Source: Streptomyces aurantiacus (GTDB taxonomy: Bacteria; Actinomycetota; Actinomycetes; Streptomycetales; Streptomycetaceae). Taken from it: a stretch of 64,000 nucleotides of DNA. Numbering within the stretch: the stretch's first letter is position 1; each line of letters starts with the position of its first letter. Made by a program: the position numbers and the translations under genes. The stretch is from positions 5,642,001-5,706,000 of the forward strand of contig NZ_CP114283.1 in the NCBI RefSeq assembly GCF_027107535.1. Direction: 5' to 3'. This document shows positions 42,915 to 51,872 of the stretch, piece after piece. The notes under the pieces are model-generated. The model was not told the origin of the DNA, did not search any database, and saw only the letters and a list, made by a program, of their open reading frames with translations.

Positions 42915-43445
42915 TCACTCAGCGCGGGAGGCGGCCGTCCACCACAGACGCACCTCCTTGCGGACGTCCGTCGGGCGCAGCTCCCAGCCCTGGGCCAGGG
43001 CCACCTCGGCGACGTACCGGCCACCCACACCACGGTAGACGGACACGGATATCTCGCACTCGACGGGAGGCCTCGTCTTCTTGGGCTCGGGTGGCGCCGA
43101 GGCCAGAGCCGTCCAGTGGGCGACCACCTTGTCGACCCGGGCCCGGTAGTACTCGGTATCACCCTCATGCCGCAGCTCCGGCCAGGTCACGAACCATGAG
43201 CCAAGGCCCGCGACCCGGGTCAGTGCCGTGTCCATCACCTCCCCGAAACCGCGCTCGTAGCGTGTACTGAACATGGCGATCACCTCCGTCAGCAGGGCCA
43301 CGGCGATGAAGGCGAGCATGATGGTGAGACCTACCGCGCACAGCACCGGAAAGCACACCGCAGTCGCCATGAAGCGCAGCCTCAACTGCCACTTGGGGCG
43401 GACCGGTTCGGGGCCCCAGGTCGCGGGGTCTTCGTACTCGAGCAT
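42915..43445 (-). CDS. Hypothetical membrane protein
   Basis: 176 aa. The cytoplasmic head is EYEDPATWGPEPVRPKWQ. One long or two close membrane segments (ATAVCFPVLCAVGLTIML / AFIAVALLTEVIAMF) follow, and then a soluble domain of about 110 residues with WPELRHEGDTEYYRARVD and a beta-rich C-terminal half. I do not recognise the family. It is 80 bp upstream of the DUF1963 gene in the same direction and may share its transcript. Confidence 0.6.
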   Translation of the reverse strand: MLEYEDPATWGPEPVRPKWQLRLRFMATAVCFPVLCAVGLTIMLAFIAVALLTEVIAMFSTRYERGFGEVMDTALTRVAGLGSWFVTWPELRHEGDTEYYRARVDKVVAHWTALASAPPEPKKTRPPVECEISVSVYRGVGGRYVAEVALAQGWELRPTDVRKEVRLWWTAASRAE

Positions 43446-43609
43446 GACGGAGATCCTCCCCTACAGGACAGCCGGGCCGGACGGAACCCCCAGGTCACTC
43501 GCGACCACGGCCCGGAATCTGGTCACGTCCGGAGTCCGGGCGCGATGAGTTTCGTCGTGGTGCGCAGTCTGCATTCACACAACCGGGCAACCGCAACGAG
43601 GAGAGCGTC

Positions 43610-44188
43610 ATGACCGCCACCTACACGTTCGATGTCTTTTCCAGCCTCGACGGCTTCGGAGCCGCGAGTGGCGACTGGACCGGCTACTGGGGCAAACAAG
43701 GGCCCGAACTGCTCGACCACCGCCTGTCCCAGTACGGCGAGGACCAGCGGATGGTCTTCGGGGCCAACACGTACCGGGCGTTCACACGGATGCTGGCCTT
43801 GAGCACCGAGGAGTCCGACGTGCGTGATCCATGGGTCACCCGGATGACGAGCCTGCCGGCCACGGTGGTGTCGACCACGCTGGAAGGACCTCTCGACTGG
43901 TCGGACGCGACCCTCGTGAGCGGCGACGCCGTCGATGTCGTGGCCCGGCTCAAGGAGGAGTCCGAGGTGCCGTTGCGCTCGCACGGCAGCCTGTCGATGA
44001 ACCGGGCGCTGATGGCCGCCGGTCTGGTGGACCGTGTCCAGGTGACGCTCTTCCCGGTGATCACCGGTCAGACCGGGCTGGACCCGATCTTCCAGGGTGC
44101 CGCCGACTTCGACCTCGAGCTGATCGAGCATCGGACACTCGACGGCCGCACCCAGGAGCTCGTCTACCGGCCCACCCTGCATGCCTGA
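43610..44188 (+). CDS. RibD C-terminal/dihydrofolate reductase-like protein
   Basis: 192 aa, a single reductase domain. It has DVFSSLDGFGA (family SLDG motif), MVFGANTYRAF, the NADPH-side VVSTTLEGP and SHGSLSMNRALMAAGLVD, and the end LFPVITGQTG. Such proteins are widespread in actinobacteria, and only some reduce folates or flavin precursors; the substrate here is unknown. GAGGAG precedes the ATG closely. It is a single gene. Confidence 0.85.
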   Translation: MTATYTFDVFSSLDGFGAASGDWTGYWGKQGPELLDHRLSQYGEDQRMVFGANTYRAFTRMLALSTEESDVRDPWVTRMTSLPATVVSTTLEGPLDWSDATLVSGDAVDVVARLKEESEVPLRSHGSLSMNRALMAAGLVDRVQVTLFPVITGQTGLDPIFQGAADFDLELIEHRTLDGRTQELVYRPTLHA

Positions 44189-44240
44189 GCCCTGGCCACC
44201 GTCGCCGCGCTTCGCCCGCGGGCCGCTCGTACGGTCGGCC

Positions 44241-44302
44241 GGCGGTCACGGCGGTCACGGCGGTCACGGCCGGCGGTCACGGCCGGCGGTCACGGCGGTC
44301 AC
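44241..44302. repeat. Short tandem repeat GGCGGTCAC
   Basis: Six copies of the 9-mer GGCGGTCAC start at 44241, 44250, 44259, 44272, 44285 and 44294. The first three are head-to-tail. The fourth and fifth are each preceded by an extra GGCC, and the last directly abuts the fifth. The array lies at and past the 3' end of the small minus-strand gene and just after the RibD-like gene. Confidence 0.9.
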
Positions 44303-44588
44303 GGCCGCCGTACCGTGCTCGTCGGTCCGTCAGGGCATGCCCAGGCGCTGGCGGTAGGGCGGACGCGATGCAGTCGAACACCGCGTTGCGATCCACGGTG
44401 ACCCGATCGGTGCTGTAGAAGCGCCCCTGGTCGCACAGGCCGTCGAACTCGGCGTTGTCTGCGTCGCTGCGGCGACGGAAGGCGTTCGAGGCAGTCCGGT
44501 CCCGCGAGCCGGTTTCGCGGTCCAGTCCTCGGCTGCGGGGCCGGGCCAGGGCGGGCACCCCTCCCCTTGGCGGCGGTGCCACGATCAC
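44277..44588 (-). CDS. Small hypothetical protein coupled to the antiporter gene
   Basis: 103 aa from GTG 44588, which overlaps the antiporter stop in a GTGA four-base overlap. The first 40 residues are Pro/Arg-rich. The middle (DADNAEFDGLCDQGRFYST then VDRNAVFDCIASALP) reads as a real helical segment with normal codon bias. The last residues (RRDRRDRRP) come from the GGCGGTCAC repeat array. I do not recognise it. The coupling supports translation, but the odd ends suggest a decaying or newly extended gene. Confidence 0.4.
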   Translation of the reverse strand: MIVAPPPRGGVPALARPRSRGLDRETGSRDRTASNAFRRRSDADNAEFDGLCDQGRFYSTDRVTVDRNAVFDCIASALPPAPGHALTDRRARYGGRDRRDRRP

Positions 44589-45904
44589 GTGGCCGGGCTG
44601 CGCCCGGTGCCACCTGCTTCTCCCCTTTCGTCGTCGGTGCTCTCTTGTTTCGGGGGCGTTCCGGCCCGCAATCGGTCGAGCCAGGTCACTACCGGACCCG
44701 CCGTGACGCCGTGCAGCACCACCGAGGCCAGCACCGTGAACGTCACCACTGCCCAGAGCTCGCGGTCCGGTACCGGGAAGTCGTGCTGTCCCAGGGCGTA
44801 GGCGAGGTAGTACAAGGAACCGATGCCTCGGATGCCGTAGCACGCGACGACCCAGCGTTCCGCGCCGCGCAGACGGCCCCCGAGCAGCCCGGCCCACCCC
44901 GCCAGCGGCCGGACCACCAGCAGCAGCACCAGCGCGGTGACGGCGCCCTGCCAGGTCAGCTCGGAGAGGCCGCCCAGCGCGATGAAGGCGCCCAGCAGGA
45001 ACAGCAACGCCGCGGTGAACAAGCGCTCGATCTGCTCCACGAAGTCGTGCAGGATGTTGTGGAAGCCGTGGGCGCGCTCGGCCGAGCGGATCGCGCACGC
45101 GGTGGTGAACACGGCGAGGAAGCCGTAGCCCCCCACCAGCTCGGTCACCCCGTACGACAGGAACGTGGCGCCCAGCGCGACGAAGCCCTCCCGGTGTTCG
45201 GACAGCCGCAGTGCCGACGACCGGGGGCGGAAGAACAGCCAGCCCAGCAGCCGGCCGACCAGCAACCCGCCCAACACGCCCACGGTGCACTTGAAGGCGA
45301 CGTCCTCCACCGCCCAGGTGCCGAGCCAGTCTGCCGACCAGCCGCTGCCCGCGGCAGCGGCCAGCGCGACAGCTCCGTACGTCAGCGGGAAGGCGAGCCC
45401 GTCGTTGAGGCCCGCCTCGCTGGTGAGGGCGAAACGCACCTCGTCCTCGTCGTGCTCGTCCTCGGTGGGCTCCCCCACCCGCACCTCCGAAGCGAGGACC
45501 GGATCGGTCGGCGCGAGGACGGCGGCCAGCAGGAGCGCGGCGGCCGGAGGCCAGTCCAGGACCCACCACGCCACAAGGGCGGTGGCCACGACGCTCACCA
45601 GCATCGTGACGCCCAGCAATCGCCAGGTCGTAGCCCATCGGCGCAGGCCGACGGGCCGGTTGAGCGCAAGGCCGGCGCCCATCAGCGCGATGATCACGCC
45701 GATCTCGGTGACGTGCTCTGTCAGCAGCCGGTCGTCCACCGGATCGATCACGGGCAGAGGCAGCGGCAGCAGGTACACACCGACGCCACCCACCAGGAAC
45801 ACCAGCGGCAGCGACAGTGGCCGCCCGGCGACCACTCGGGGCAGCACCGCCGCGAGTAGTGCTCCCACTCCCAACCATGCGAACACCGCGTCGCCGATCG
45901 TCAC
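44585..45904 (-). CDS. Cation:proton antiporter, CPA1 (Na+/H+) type
   Basis: 439 aa with about 12 membrane segments. CPA1 signatures are present: LLAAVLAPTDPVLAS (transport-site TDP), FALTSEAGLNDGLAFPL (the ND pair) and GIRGIGSLYYLAYA (the conserved Arg in the late helix). A cytoplasmic acidic loop (EPTEDEHDEDE) interrupts the middle, and a charged tail follows the last segment. It exchanges Na+ or K+ for H+ at the membrane for pH and salt balance. It is preceded by a 270-bp promoter region and overlaps a small gene at its 3' end. Confidence 0.92.
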   Translation of the reverse strand: MTIGDAVFAWLGVGALLAAVLPRVVAGRPLSLPLVFLVGGVGVYLLPLPLPVIDPVDDRLLTEHVTEIGVIIALMGAGLALNRPVGLRRWATTWRLLGVTMLVSVVATALVAWWVLDWPPAAALLLAAVLAPTDPVLASEVRVGEPTEDEHDEDEVRFALTSEAGLNDGLAFPLTYGAVALAAAAGSGWSADWLGTWAVEDVAFKCTVGVLGGLLVGRLLGWLFFRPRSSALRLSEHREGFVALGATFLSYGVTELVGGYGFLAVFTTACAIRSAERAHGFHNILHDFVEQIERLFTAALLFLLGAFIALGGLSELTWQGAVTALVLLLVVRPLAGWAGLLGGRLRGAERWVVACYGIRGIGSLYYLAYALGQHDFPVPDRELWAVVTFTVLASVVLHGVTAGPVVTWLDRLRAGTPPKQESTDDERGEAGGTGRSPAT

Positions 45905-46173
45905 AGCGCTGTGCCTGTCCTTCCGCCCTCAGTGGCCCCGCGCGCGTGCCGCACGGGACAGCGGCCACCTTTCGCTGCAGATCGCACCGCAAGCAACCAA
46001 CGTGACCTTGGCCCCCTCCGCGTACCCCGTACTTGAGCGGCCAGCACTACGAGACCGACGTCATCGCGAGCCAGGCAGCTCACCGGCGTCGGCGCCATGG
46101 ACCGGCGGGCGATGTCAGTTTGCCAGGCCTCCTCGTGGTCCGCTGCTTCGGCCGGACCGACGCCGGCCGTGTC

Positions 46174-47154
46174 TCACCCTCGGGCGTCGGGGACCAGGAT
46201 GACCTTGCCCGTTGTCTCCCTTGCCTCCAGGGCGGCGTGCGCCGCGGCGGCCTGCGACAGGGGGAAGGTCTGGAAGGCGGGCACCAGACCTCCGTCGGCG
46301 GCCGCTGCGAGCGCGCGGGCCTCGTTCGCAGCCGCGGCCTGGCTCTGCAACAGCAGGGCCAGGGCGTCGGTGAAGTGCACGCCGCGCTCCTTCAGTTCCG
46401 TCTCATCGGGGCGGAACTCCTCCCGCGAGGCCGCACCGATGGTGACATAGCGCCCTCCCTCGGCCAGCAGCCCGAAGGCGGCCCGCCCCTTCTCCCCCTC
46501 GACACCGTCCAGAACGACCGTGACGCCGCGCCCGCCGAGGGCCTCACGGACGGTGTCGGTCCAGTCCGGCAGGTTGTAGTCGACAGCGACGTCGGCTCCC
46601 AGCTCTCGCACGGCCGCCGTCTTGGCCGGTCCGCCTGCCGCGCCGATGACCGTGGCGCCGAGGCGGCGGGCGAACTGGACGACCAGACGGCCGATGCCTC
46701 CGGCCGCGGAGGTGACCAGGACCACGTCACCGGAGGTGAGTTGCGCTATGTCGAGCAGGCCGATGGTGGTCGTGCCGGTGACGACCATGGTGACGGCGGC
46801 CTCGTACCCCAGTCCGGGCGGCATCCGGTGCAGGGACGGCACCTCGGCGACGGCGAGTTCGGCATAGCCACCCGGACTGCCGTGTGAGGTCACCACGTCG
46901 GCGCCGATCCAGGCTTCGTCCACATCGGGCCCGACCGACTCGACGACGCCGGCCACCTCTCCCCCGAAGATGGCCGGAAGCCGGGGAAGCGGCGGACCGA
47001 TGTCCAGCCCTTCCCGCATCGCCGTCTCGATCTGATGGACTCCCGCTGCCCGTACGAGGACGCGGACCTCGCCCGGCCCCGGTACGGGATCGGGCACCGT
47101 CTCATGGCGGAGGTTCTCAGCAGGTCCGAACTCGTGCAGCACGACGGCGCGCAT
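46174..47154 (-). CDS. Zinc-less quinone oxidoreductase (MDR family)
   Basis: 326 aa. The N-terminal GroES-like domain has VPDPVPGPGEVRVLVRAAGV and FGGEVAGVVESVG. The NADPH Rossmann domain has SAAGGIGRLVVQFARRLGA. The zinc-ligand cysteines of alcohol dehydrogenases are missing, as in quinone reductases. It reduces quinones or activated double bonds with NADPH. It is a single gene, divergent from the propeller-like gene pair with a 220-bp gap. Confidence 0.92.
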   Translation of the reverse strand: MRAVVLHEFGPAENLRHETVPDPVPGPGEVRVLVRAAGVHQIETAMREGLDIGPPLPRLPAIFGGEVAGVVESVGPDVDEAWIGADVVTSHGSPGGYAELAVAEVPSLHRMPPGLGYEAAVTMVVTGTTTIGLLDIAQLTSGDVVLVTSAAGGIGRLVVQFARRLGATVIGAAGGPAKTAAVRELGADVAVDYNLPDWTDTVREALGGRGVTVVLDGVEGEKGRAAFGLLAEGGRYVTIGAASREEFRPDETELKERGVHFTDALALLLQSQAAAANEARALAAAADGGLVPAFQTFPLSQAAAAHAALEARETTGKVILVPDARG

Positions 47155-47375
47155 GGCCGTTCCTTCCGGTAGATCGGCAGTGGCACGCCCACTGTGCGAC
47201 CTCTACTTCACTTGAGGTCAAGCCGCGCTCGCGCCGAGCACCTCCCGGCGGATGGGTAGGCGTCGGCCGGCTGTCCCCCGGCAGGAGGCACACCCGCCGT
47301 GTTCGGCCGAATGCTGTCTGTTCACGGGTGGGTGTACGCAATAGCCTGTGCGACCTTCGCGCTCTAGGGGGTCTC

Positions 47376-48425
47376 GTGAACGGTCTCCGTGCGGTTGTTG
47401 TCTGTCTTGTGATCGCGTGTGCCACGTTGGTGTCGCCGGCCGCGGCTGTGACGCCGAGCTGGTCGGCACTGCCCGTGCCGGCGGCGGCCCCGCCGGTGAC
47501 CGTGTCCGATCTCGCCGCCCGCGGCCCGGGCGAGGCGTGGGCCACCGGGTACGAGCACGCCTCCGACGGGCTGCGGCCGATGCTGTACCGGTGGGACGGC
47601 ACGGCGTGGCACCGGGACACGACCTTCCCCGGCGCCGACGAGCTGGGCTGGCTCGGCAAGGTGCAGTTCGTCGGCGAGGAGGTGTGGATCTTCCAGGACC
47701 GCGTGGGAGTGGGACAGGTCCTGCGCCGGTCGGCGGGAGGGTGGAATGCCCTCCCACTGCCGCAGAACCTGTGGACCAAACAGGACTTCGCCGCCGTGCC
47801 GGGTGCCGCGTGGGTGGTCGGTGAGGACGACACCGGGCTGAAGGTGCTGCACTACGACGGGTCGGACTGGACCACACAGTCCATGCCCGACGGTGTGCAC
47901 TTCGTGATGGGGATCACCGCGCGAACTGCCACCGACGCCTGGGCCTGGGCGGACACCAGCACCGGGACGACCGTCCTGCGCTGGGACGGCACGCGGTGGC
48001 GGGACGCGAACGTCGCGCTGCCGCCGAACAGCAACATGCACACGATCCTGCTCGAACAGTCCGGCCGGGTCACGATCGGCGGCAGTCAGTACATCGACGG
48101 CGTGCCCCGCACCTACCTCATGACCCGGACCGGAAACACCTGGCGCACGACCCATCCGCCGCTGGGCGACACCCATACCGAGGCCATGGTGCGTGGCCCG
48201 GACGGCGCGCTGTGGCTGCCGGTGCGCAGCGACCGCGCGTTCCAGTCGAAGTACGCACGGGTGAACGGCTCCCGCACCACGTTCTCGTACGGCCCGGTGC
48301 GCACGAACGCGATCGACGTCAAACCACGTGCACTGGCGAAGGCCGGACTCTCACTGCTGTCCTTCGGGACCGTCGAGATCTACGGGTCGAAACCAAACCT
48401 GATGAGCGAGCGGCTGGGAGGCTGA
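47376..48425 (+). CDS. Secreted beta-propeller-like protein, first of a tandem pair
   Basis: 349 aa from GTG 47376 with AGGGGG upstream. A signal peptide (LRAVVVCLVIACATLVS, cleavage after AAA) is followed by at least six repeats. The repeat core is a W-x-V/A-G motif and a W(D/N)G..W element (LYRWDGTAWHRD, VLRWDGTRWRDA, LMTRTGNTWRTT), typical of blades in a propeller. No catalytic residues or anchor are visible. The second gene, 2 bp downstream, is a paralogue. Both probably act outside the cell, perhaps as binding proteins. Confidence 0.75.
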   Translation: MNGLRAVVVCLVIACATLVSPAAAVTPSWSALPVPAAAPPVTVSDLAARGPGEAWATGYEHASDGLRPMLYRWDGTAWHRDTTFPGADELGWLGKVQFVGEEVWIFQDRVGVGQVLRRSAGGWNALPLPQNLWTKQDFAAVPGAAWVVGEDDTGLKVLHYDGSDWTTQSMPDGVHFVMGITARTATDAWAWADTSTGTTVLRWDGTRWRDANVALPPNSNMHTILLEQSGRVTIGGSQYIDGVPRTYLMTRTGNTWRTTHPPLGDTHTEAMVRGPDGALWLPVRSDRAFQSKYARVNGSRTTFSYGPVRTNAIDVKPRALAKAGLSLLSFGTVEIYGSKPNLMSERLGG

Positions 48426-48427
48426 CC

Positions 48428-49537
48428 ATGGCACGCAGACTTTTCGTCGTGGCTCTCGCTGTCGCCATGACGATCATGACCATCCTGGCGTCGGCCGCGG
48501 CGGAGAACCCGTCCTGGCAGCATGTTCCGGTCCCGGCGCAGGTACGCCCGCAGGCCGGGCTGAACGAGGCGGTGGCGTTCGGGCCGGACCGGGCGTGGGC
48601 GGTGGGCGCCGACGCCGTCGGCCGTGAGGCGCCGGGCTTTCCGCTGATGCTGCGCTGGGACGGAACCGCGTGGCAGCGCCAGAGTCTGCCCGGGGCCGGC
48701 TGGCAGGGCGAGTTGCTGTCCATCGCCGCGGCCTCACCGACCTCGGCCTGGGCCGTCGGCCGCGACTCGGCGGGCGGCGCCCACCTGCTCCGCTTCAACG
48801 GCACCACCTGGTCGGAGAACCGGCCGCCGCGCGGTGTCGTGCTGACCAAGGTCGTCGCCGGCGGCGGTGAGACCTGGCTGATCGGTTCGAGGGACGGCGC
48901 GCAGGCGCTGCTGCGTTGGAACGGCCGCGGCTGGCAGGACGTGCCGGTGCCGCCGGGAGCCGTGTACGGCCTGCACATTCTGGCGGCCGACGACGTCTGG
49001 GCCGCGGGCGCCACCAACTCCGGTGCGGCCGTGTCGCACTGGAACGGGCAGACATGGCAGCAGACGATCGTGCACGGGTTCCCACGGTCGGCCGTGGGCA
49101 GTGTGCTGGCGGTCTCGCCGACGGAGGTGTGGGCGGGTGGCACGGAAGGGTTCGTCGGCGGCCCGGTGGGCCGGCCGATTCCGCCACTGCTGGTCCGCTG
49201 GGACGGGCAGGCGTGGAACAGGGTCACCCTGCCCACCGACTTCGGCTCGGTCACCTCACTGACGCCCTCCGCGTCCGGCACGCTGGCCTGGGTCTCGGTG
49301 ACCCGCTCGCAGAAGTGGGGCCCGCCGGGCAGCAATCCGCCGTTCGTCCCCGGGCCGGACTTCCTTGCCTGGAACGGACAGTCGTTCACCGAGCACAGTG
49401 AACCGGCGGTGCCCGGGGAGGGCAACTCCTCGGTGCTGCGGCTGGCGCCGGTGCCGGGCTCGGAGGCGGTGTGGTCGGTCGGCCGCGCCGACGGTCCCGA
49501 GGGTGCCTTCGCCCCGCGCATCCTGCGCTTCGGCTGA
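48428..49537 (+). CDS. Secreted beta-propeller-like protein, second of a tandem pair
   Basis: 369 aa. A signal peptide (LFVVALAVAMTIMTILASAA) is followed by repeats like those of the upstream gene: MLRWDGTAWQRQ, LLRFNGTTWSEN, LLRWNGRGWQDV, VSHWNGQTWQQT and LVRWDGQAWNRV, each next to an AWAVG or VWAAG strand. The two proteins are clearly related by duplication but well diverged. It starts two bases after the first stop, so both are one operon. It is convergent with crtU, ten bases away. Confidence 0.75.
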   Translation: MARRLFVVALAVAMTIMTILASAAAENPSWQHVPVPAQVRPQAGLNEAVAFGPDRAWAVGADAVGREAPGFPLMLRWDGTAWQRQSLPGAGWQGELLSIAAASPTSAWAVGRDSAGGAHLLRFNGTTWSENRPPRGVVLTKVVAGGGETWLIGSRDGAQALLRWNGRGWQDVPVPPGAVYGLHILAADDVWAAGATNSGAAVSHWNGQTWQQTIVHGFPRSAVGSVLAVSPTEVWAGGTEGFVGGPVGRPIPPLLVRWDGQAWNRVTLPTDFGSVTSLTPSASGTLAWVSVTRSQKWGPPGSNPPFVPGPDFLAWNGQSFTEHSEPAVPGEGNSSVLRLAPVPGSEAVWSVGRADGPEGAFAPRILRFG

Positions 49538-49556
49538 CAGCAGGACATCAGCCGAG
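49533..49556. terminator. Small inverted repeat spanning two convergent stop codons
   Basis: CGGCTGA and TCAGCCG pair around a 10-nt loop. The left arm contains the TGA of the propeller gene, and the right arm contains the crtU stop on the other strand. It may act as a compact two-way terminator. Confidence 0.45.
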
Positions 49557-51101
49557 GCGCACGAGCCCCCGCAGCGCCGCGCTGCGTCCGCGGTCGGGCA
49601 CCGTCCACAAGGTCTGCCCTCTGACTCCCCAGCGCGCCAGCAACGCGTTGGCCGCGAGGAAGCCGCTCGTGGCCGCGCGCTCCATGAGGGCCACCGGCAG
49701 CCCCGTGCGGACCAGGTCACCGGCCACCACCAGCCCGGGGTCAGGGGTGCGTACGGTCGGCCGGTCGCCGTATCCGCCGACCGGGAACAGCGGGCAGTCG
49801 GCCCGCCACTCGTGGCGTTCGTCGACCACCGTCGCCGCACGGGTCTCCGGATAGGCCTGGTGCAGTTGCTCGACGAGGTGCTTCTGCTCGACGTCGGGGA
49901 CCGCATGATCGGGCAGGGCGTAGGCGTGCAGTTCCACGACTGATCCACCGGTGCGCGAGGCCCAGCGCCTCGCTTCGCCCTCGAAACGCTCCAGCACACT
50001 GACGTTGTCGAGGGTCCCGTAGCCGCTGGTGCCCAGGAATCCGGGGCGGTCGGCCGCGACGGGGCGGTCCAGCCACAGACGCGACACGAGGAACTGCGGC
50101 GCACCACGCAGCCGGGCGATTCGCTCGCGCCACGCTCTGTCGGCCAGGCGCGGGGAGCGCGCGACAAGGGAACTCAACCCGGCCGAGTCCAGGGCGAGTA
50201 CCGCCGTGTCGTAGTGCTGTTCCCGCGCATCGGCGGCGACGAGGAAGCCGCCGTCGGAGGTGGGTTCGACCGTCTGGACGGGGGTGTCGGTGCGCAGGTC
50301 GACGCCATGGCCACCCAGGTAGTCGGCGAGGGGGTCCCACAGGGCGGTGGGGAAGGGCTCGGAAGGCACGTCGAAGAGCAGCCCTTCCGCGGAGCCCAGG
50401 AAGTAGATGTGGAACATCAGCACCATCTCCGCCGCGGACAGTTGGCGGGGATCGGCGAAGAAGCTGCGCGAGAACACCTCGAACGCGAGATGGTGCGCGG
50501 CTTCGGGGAAGCGGATCGACTCCAGGAAGTCGTGGGCGCTGATGCCGTCGAGCTGCGTGTAGACGTCCGGAACGCGGACGTCGAGGAGAGGCAGTGCGGC
50601 GACCGGGTTCATGCGCAGGAGATCCCGCAGCCCGAAGGTGGGGCTCAGGGCGACGAAGCCGAGCGCGCTCCACGGCGGTGTGCGCGGTACGTGCCGGAAG
50701 CTGTCGCGCAGACCGCCGCTGTGCCACAGCGGGTAGTCGGGCAGCCCACGCAGGCGGTCGAGCCGCGGGTCGGTACGCCGCAGAAGTCCGCGCAGGTTGT
50801 AGTACTGCCGGAAGAAGGCGTGGAAGCCGCGGCTCATCGTCGCGGCGCTGCCGTCGGAAAGGGTGGTCCGCCACCCGGCCAGGCGTCCGCCGAGGGTGGG
50901 TTCACGTTCGTACAGCGTGACCCGCACGCCTCGTTCGGCCAGGGCCGTTGCCGCCGCCAGCCCCGCGATGCCGCCGCCGACGACTGCGGTCGTCGGGGGC
51001 CGGTCGCCGGTGAAGCGGGGTGCGCCCGACGCGGGAAGAATCGTGCGGGCCCGCCGGTCCCTGCCTCGTCGGGCGGCGTCCGGCCGCCGGGGCGCGGTCA
51101 T
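49548..51101 (-). CDS. crtU: CrtU, beta-carotene desaturase/methylase (isorenieratene synthase)
   Basis: 517 aa. The FAD-binding motif VVGGGIAGLAAATALAERGV begins near residue 32, after a basic tail. The family pattern SRGFHAFFRQYYNLR, the PTFGLRDLLRMNP region and the C-terminal FAD contact GLVVAGDLVRTGLPV identify the CrtU type. This converts the beta rings of beta-carotene to aromatic rings with a methyl shift, giving isorenieratene. The start overlaps the crtT stop by four bases (ATGA). It is the last gene of crtY-crtT-crtU. Confidence 0.9.
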   Translation of the reverse strand: MTAPRRPDAARRGRDRRARTILPASGAPRFTGDRPPTTAVVGGGIAGLAAATALAERGVRVTLYEREPTLGGRLAGWRTTLSDGSAATMSRGFHAFFRQYYNLRGLLRRTDPRLDRLRGLPDYPLWHSGGLRDSFRHVPRTPPWSALGFVALSPTFGLRDLLRMNPVAALPLLDVRVPDVYTQLDGISAHDFLESIRFPEAAHHLAFEVFSRSFFADPRQLSAAEMVLMFHIYFLGSAEGLLFDVPSEPFPTALWDPLADYLGGHGVDLRTDTPVQTVEPTSDGGFLVAADAREQHYDTAVLALDSAGLSSLVARSPRLADRAWRERIARLRGAPQFLVSRLWLDRPVAADRPGFLGTSGYGTLDNVSVLERFEGEARRWASRTGGSVVELHAYALPDHAVPDVEQKHLVEQLHQAYPETRAATVVDERHEWRADCPLFPVGGYGDRPTVRTPDPGLVVAGDLVRTGLPVALMERAATSGFLAANALLARWGVRGQTLWTVPDRGRSAALRGLVRLG

Positions 51102-51829
51102 CGCCCCGTCTCCCCGGCCGTGCCCGGTCGGCGGGCGACGATCGTGTGCGTGATGCCGGTCTGCCAACCCGGCAGGGGCAGCGCCCGTACGTCCTGGAAT
51201 CCGGCGGAACGAACCCGGGCGGCGAAGTCGCCTGCCGTGTCGAACTCCACGACGCTGCGCCACAGGTGGCGATAGAGGGTGCCGTCGCCGAGGGCGGTGG
51301 CGACGGGCAGGACCAGGCCCCGGCACACGCCCGTCCACACCGCGCGGTGGGCGGCCCGGCCGCTGAGGGTGTACTCGTGCACGGCCAGTCGTCCCCGTGG
51401 CGCCAGCGCCTCGCGTACGGCGTTGAGCACGGCGTCGGGATCGGCGACGTTACGGAAGAGGTACGCCGCGAACACCGCGTCGAACGGTCCCCGCACGCCT
51501 GCCTCCGCCAGGCGTTCGGCGGGAGCCTGCACGAAGGTCACACCGTCGCGCCACGGTTTGCCGGCGGCGCGCTCCAGCATTCCGGCGGAGGCGTCCACGG
51601 CGGTGATCTCGGCGTCGGGAAGAACCGTGGCCAGCGCGGCCGTCGAGGCCCCGGTGCCGCATCCGAGGTCCAGTACACGAAGGGCGCCACGGCTGTGGGA
51701 CAGGCCCAGGCGGCGCGCCGAACGGCGCAGGTGGGCGTGGTATCCGGGGTTGGCGGCAACCAGTGTGTCGTAGCTGCGAGAGGCGTGGTCGAACGCGGCG
51801 GCCAGGCCCTCGTCGCGCAGCAGGGGCAT
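51098..51829 (-). CDS. crtT: CrtT-like SAM-dependent methyltransferase
   Basis: 243 aa. The SAM motif VLDLGCGTGASTAAL is near residue 53, then AVDASAGML and the UbiE-like motif FDAVFAAYLFRNVADPDAVL. ATG 51829 has AGGAG at good spacing. It lies between crtY and crtU, where streptomycete crt clusters carry crtT, a methyltransferase gene whose step in carotenoid formation is unclear. It overlaps crtU. The assignment rests on position plus family. Confidence 0.82.
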   Translation of the reverse strand: MPLLRDEGLAAAFDHASRSYDTLVAANPGYHAHLRRSARRLGLSHSRGALRVLDLGCGTGASTAALATVLPDAEITAVDASAGMLERAAGKPWRDGVTFVQAPAERLAEAGVRGPFDAVFAAYLFRNVADPDAVLNAVREALAPRGRLAVHEYTLSGRAAHRAVWTGVCRGLVLPVATALGDGTLYRHLWRSVVEFDTAGDFAARVRSAGFQDVRALPLPGWQTGITHTIVARRPGTAGETGR

Positions 51830-51872
51830 GCGGTCTCCTCGGTCGGGTTGCACAGGTCTCCTTCGTGCCGGG

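Noticed and set aside
44241..44302. CRISPR-like array
   Set aside because: Repeats are 9 bp with no or 4-bp spacers, no cas genes are near, and the structure fits a simple tandem repeat.
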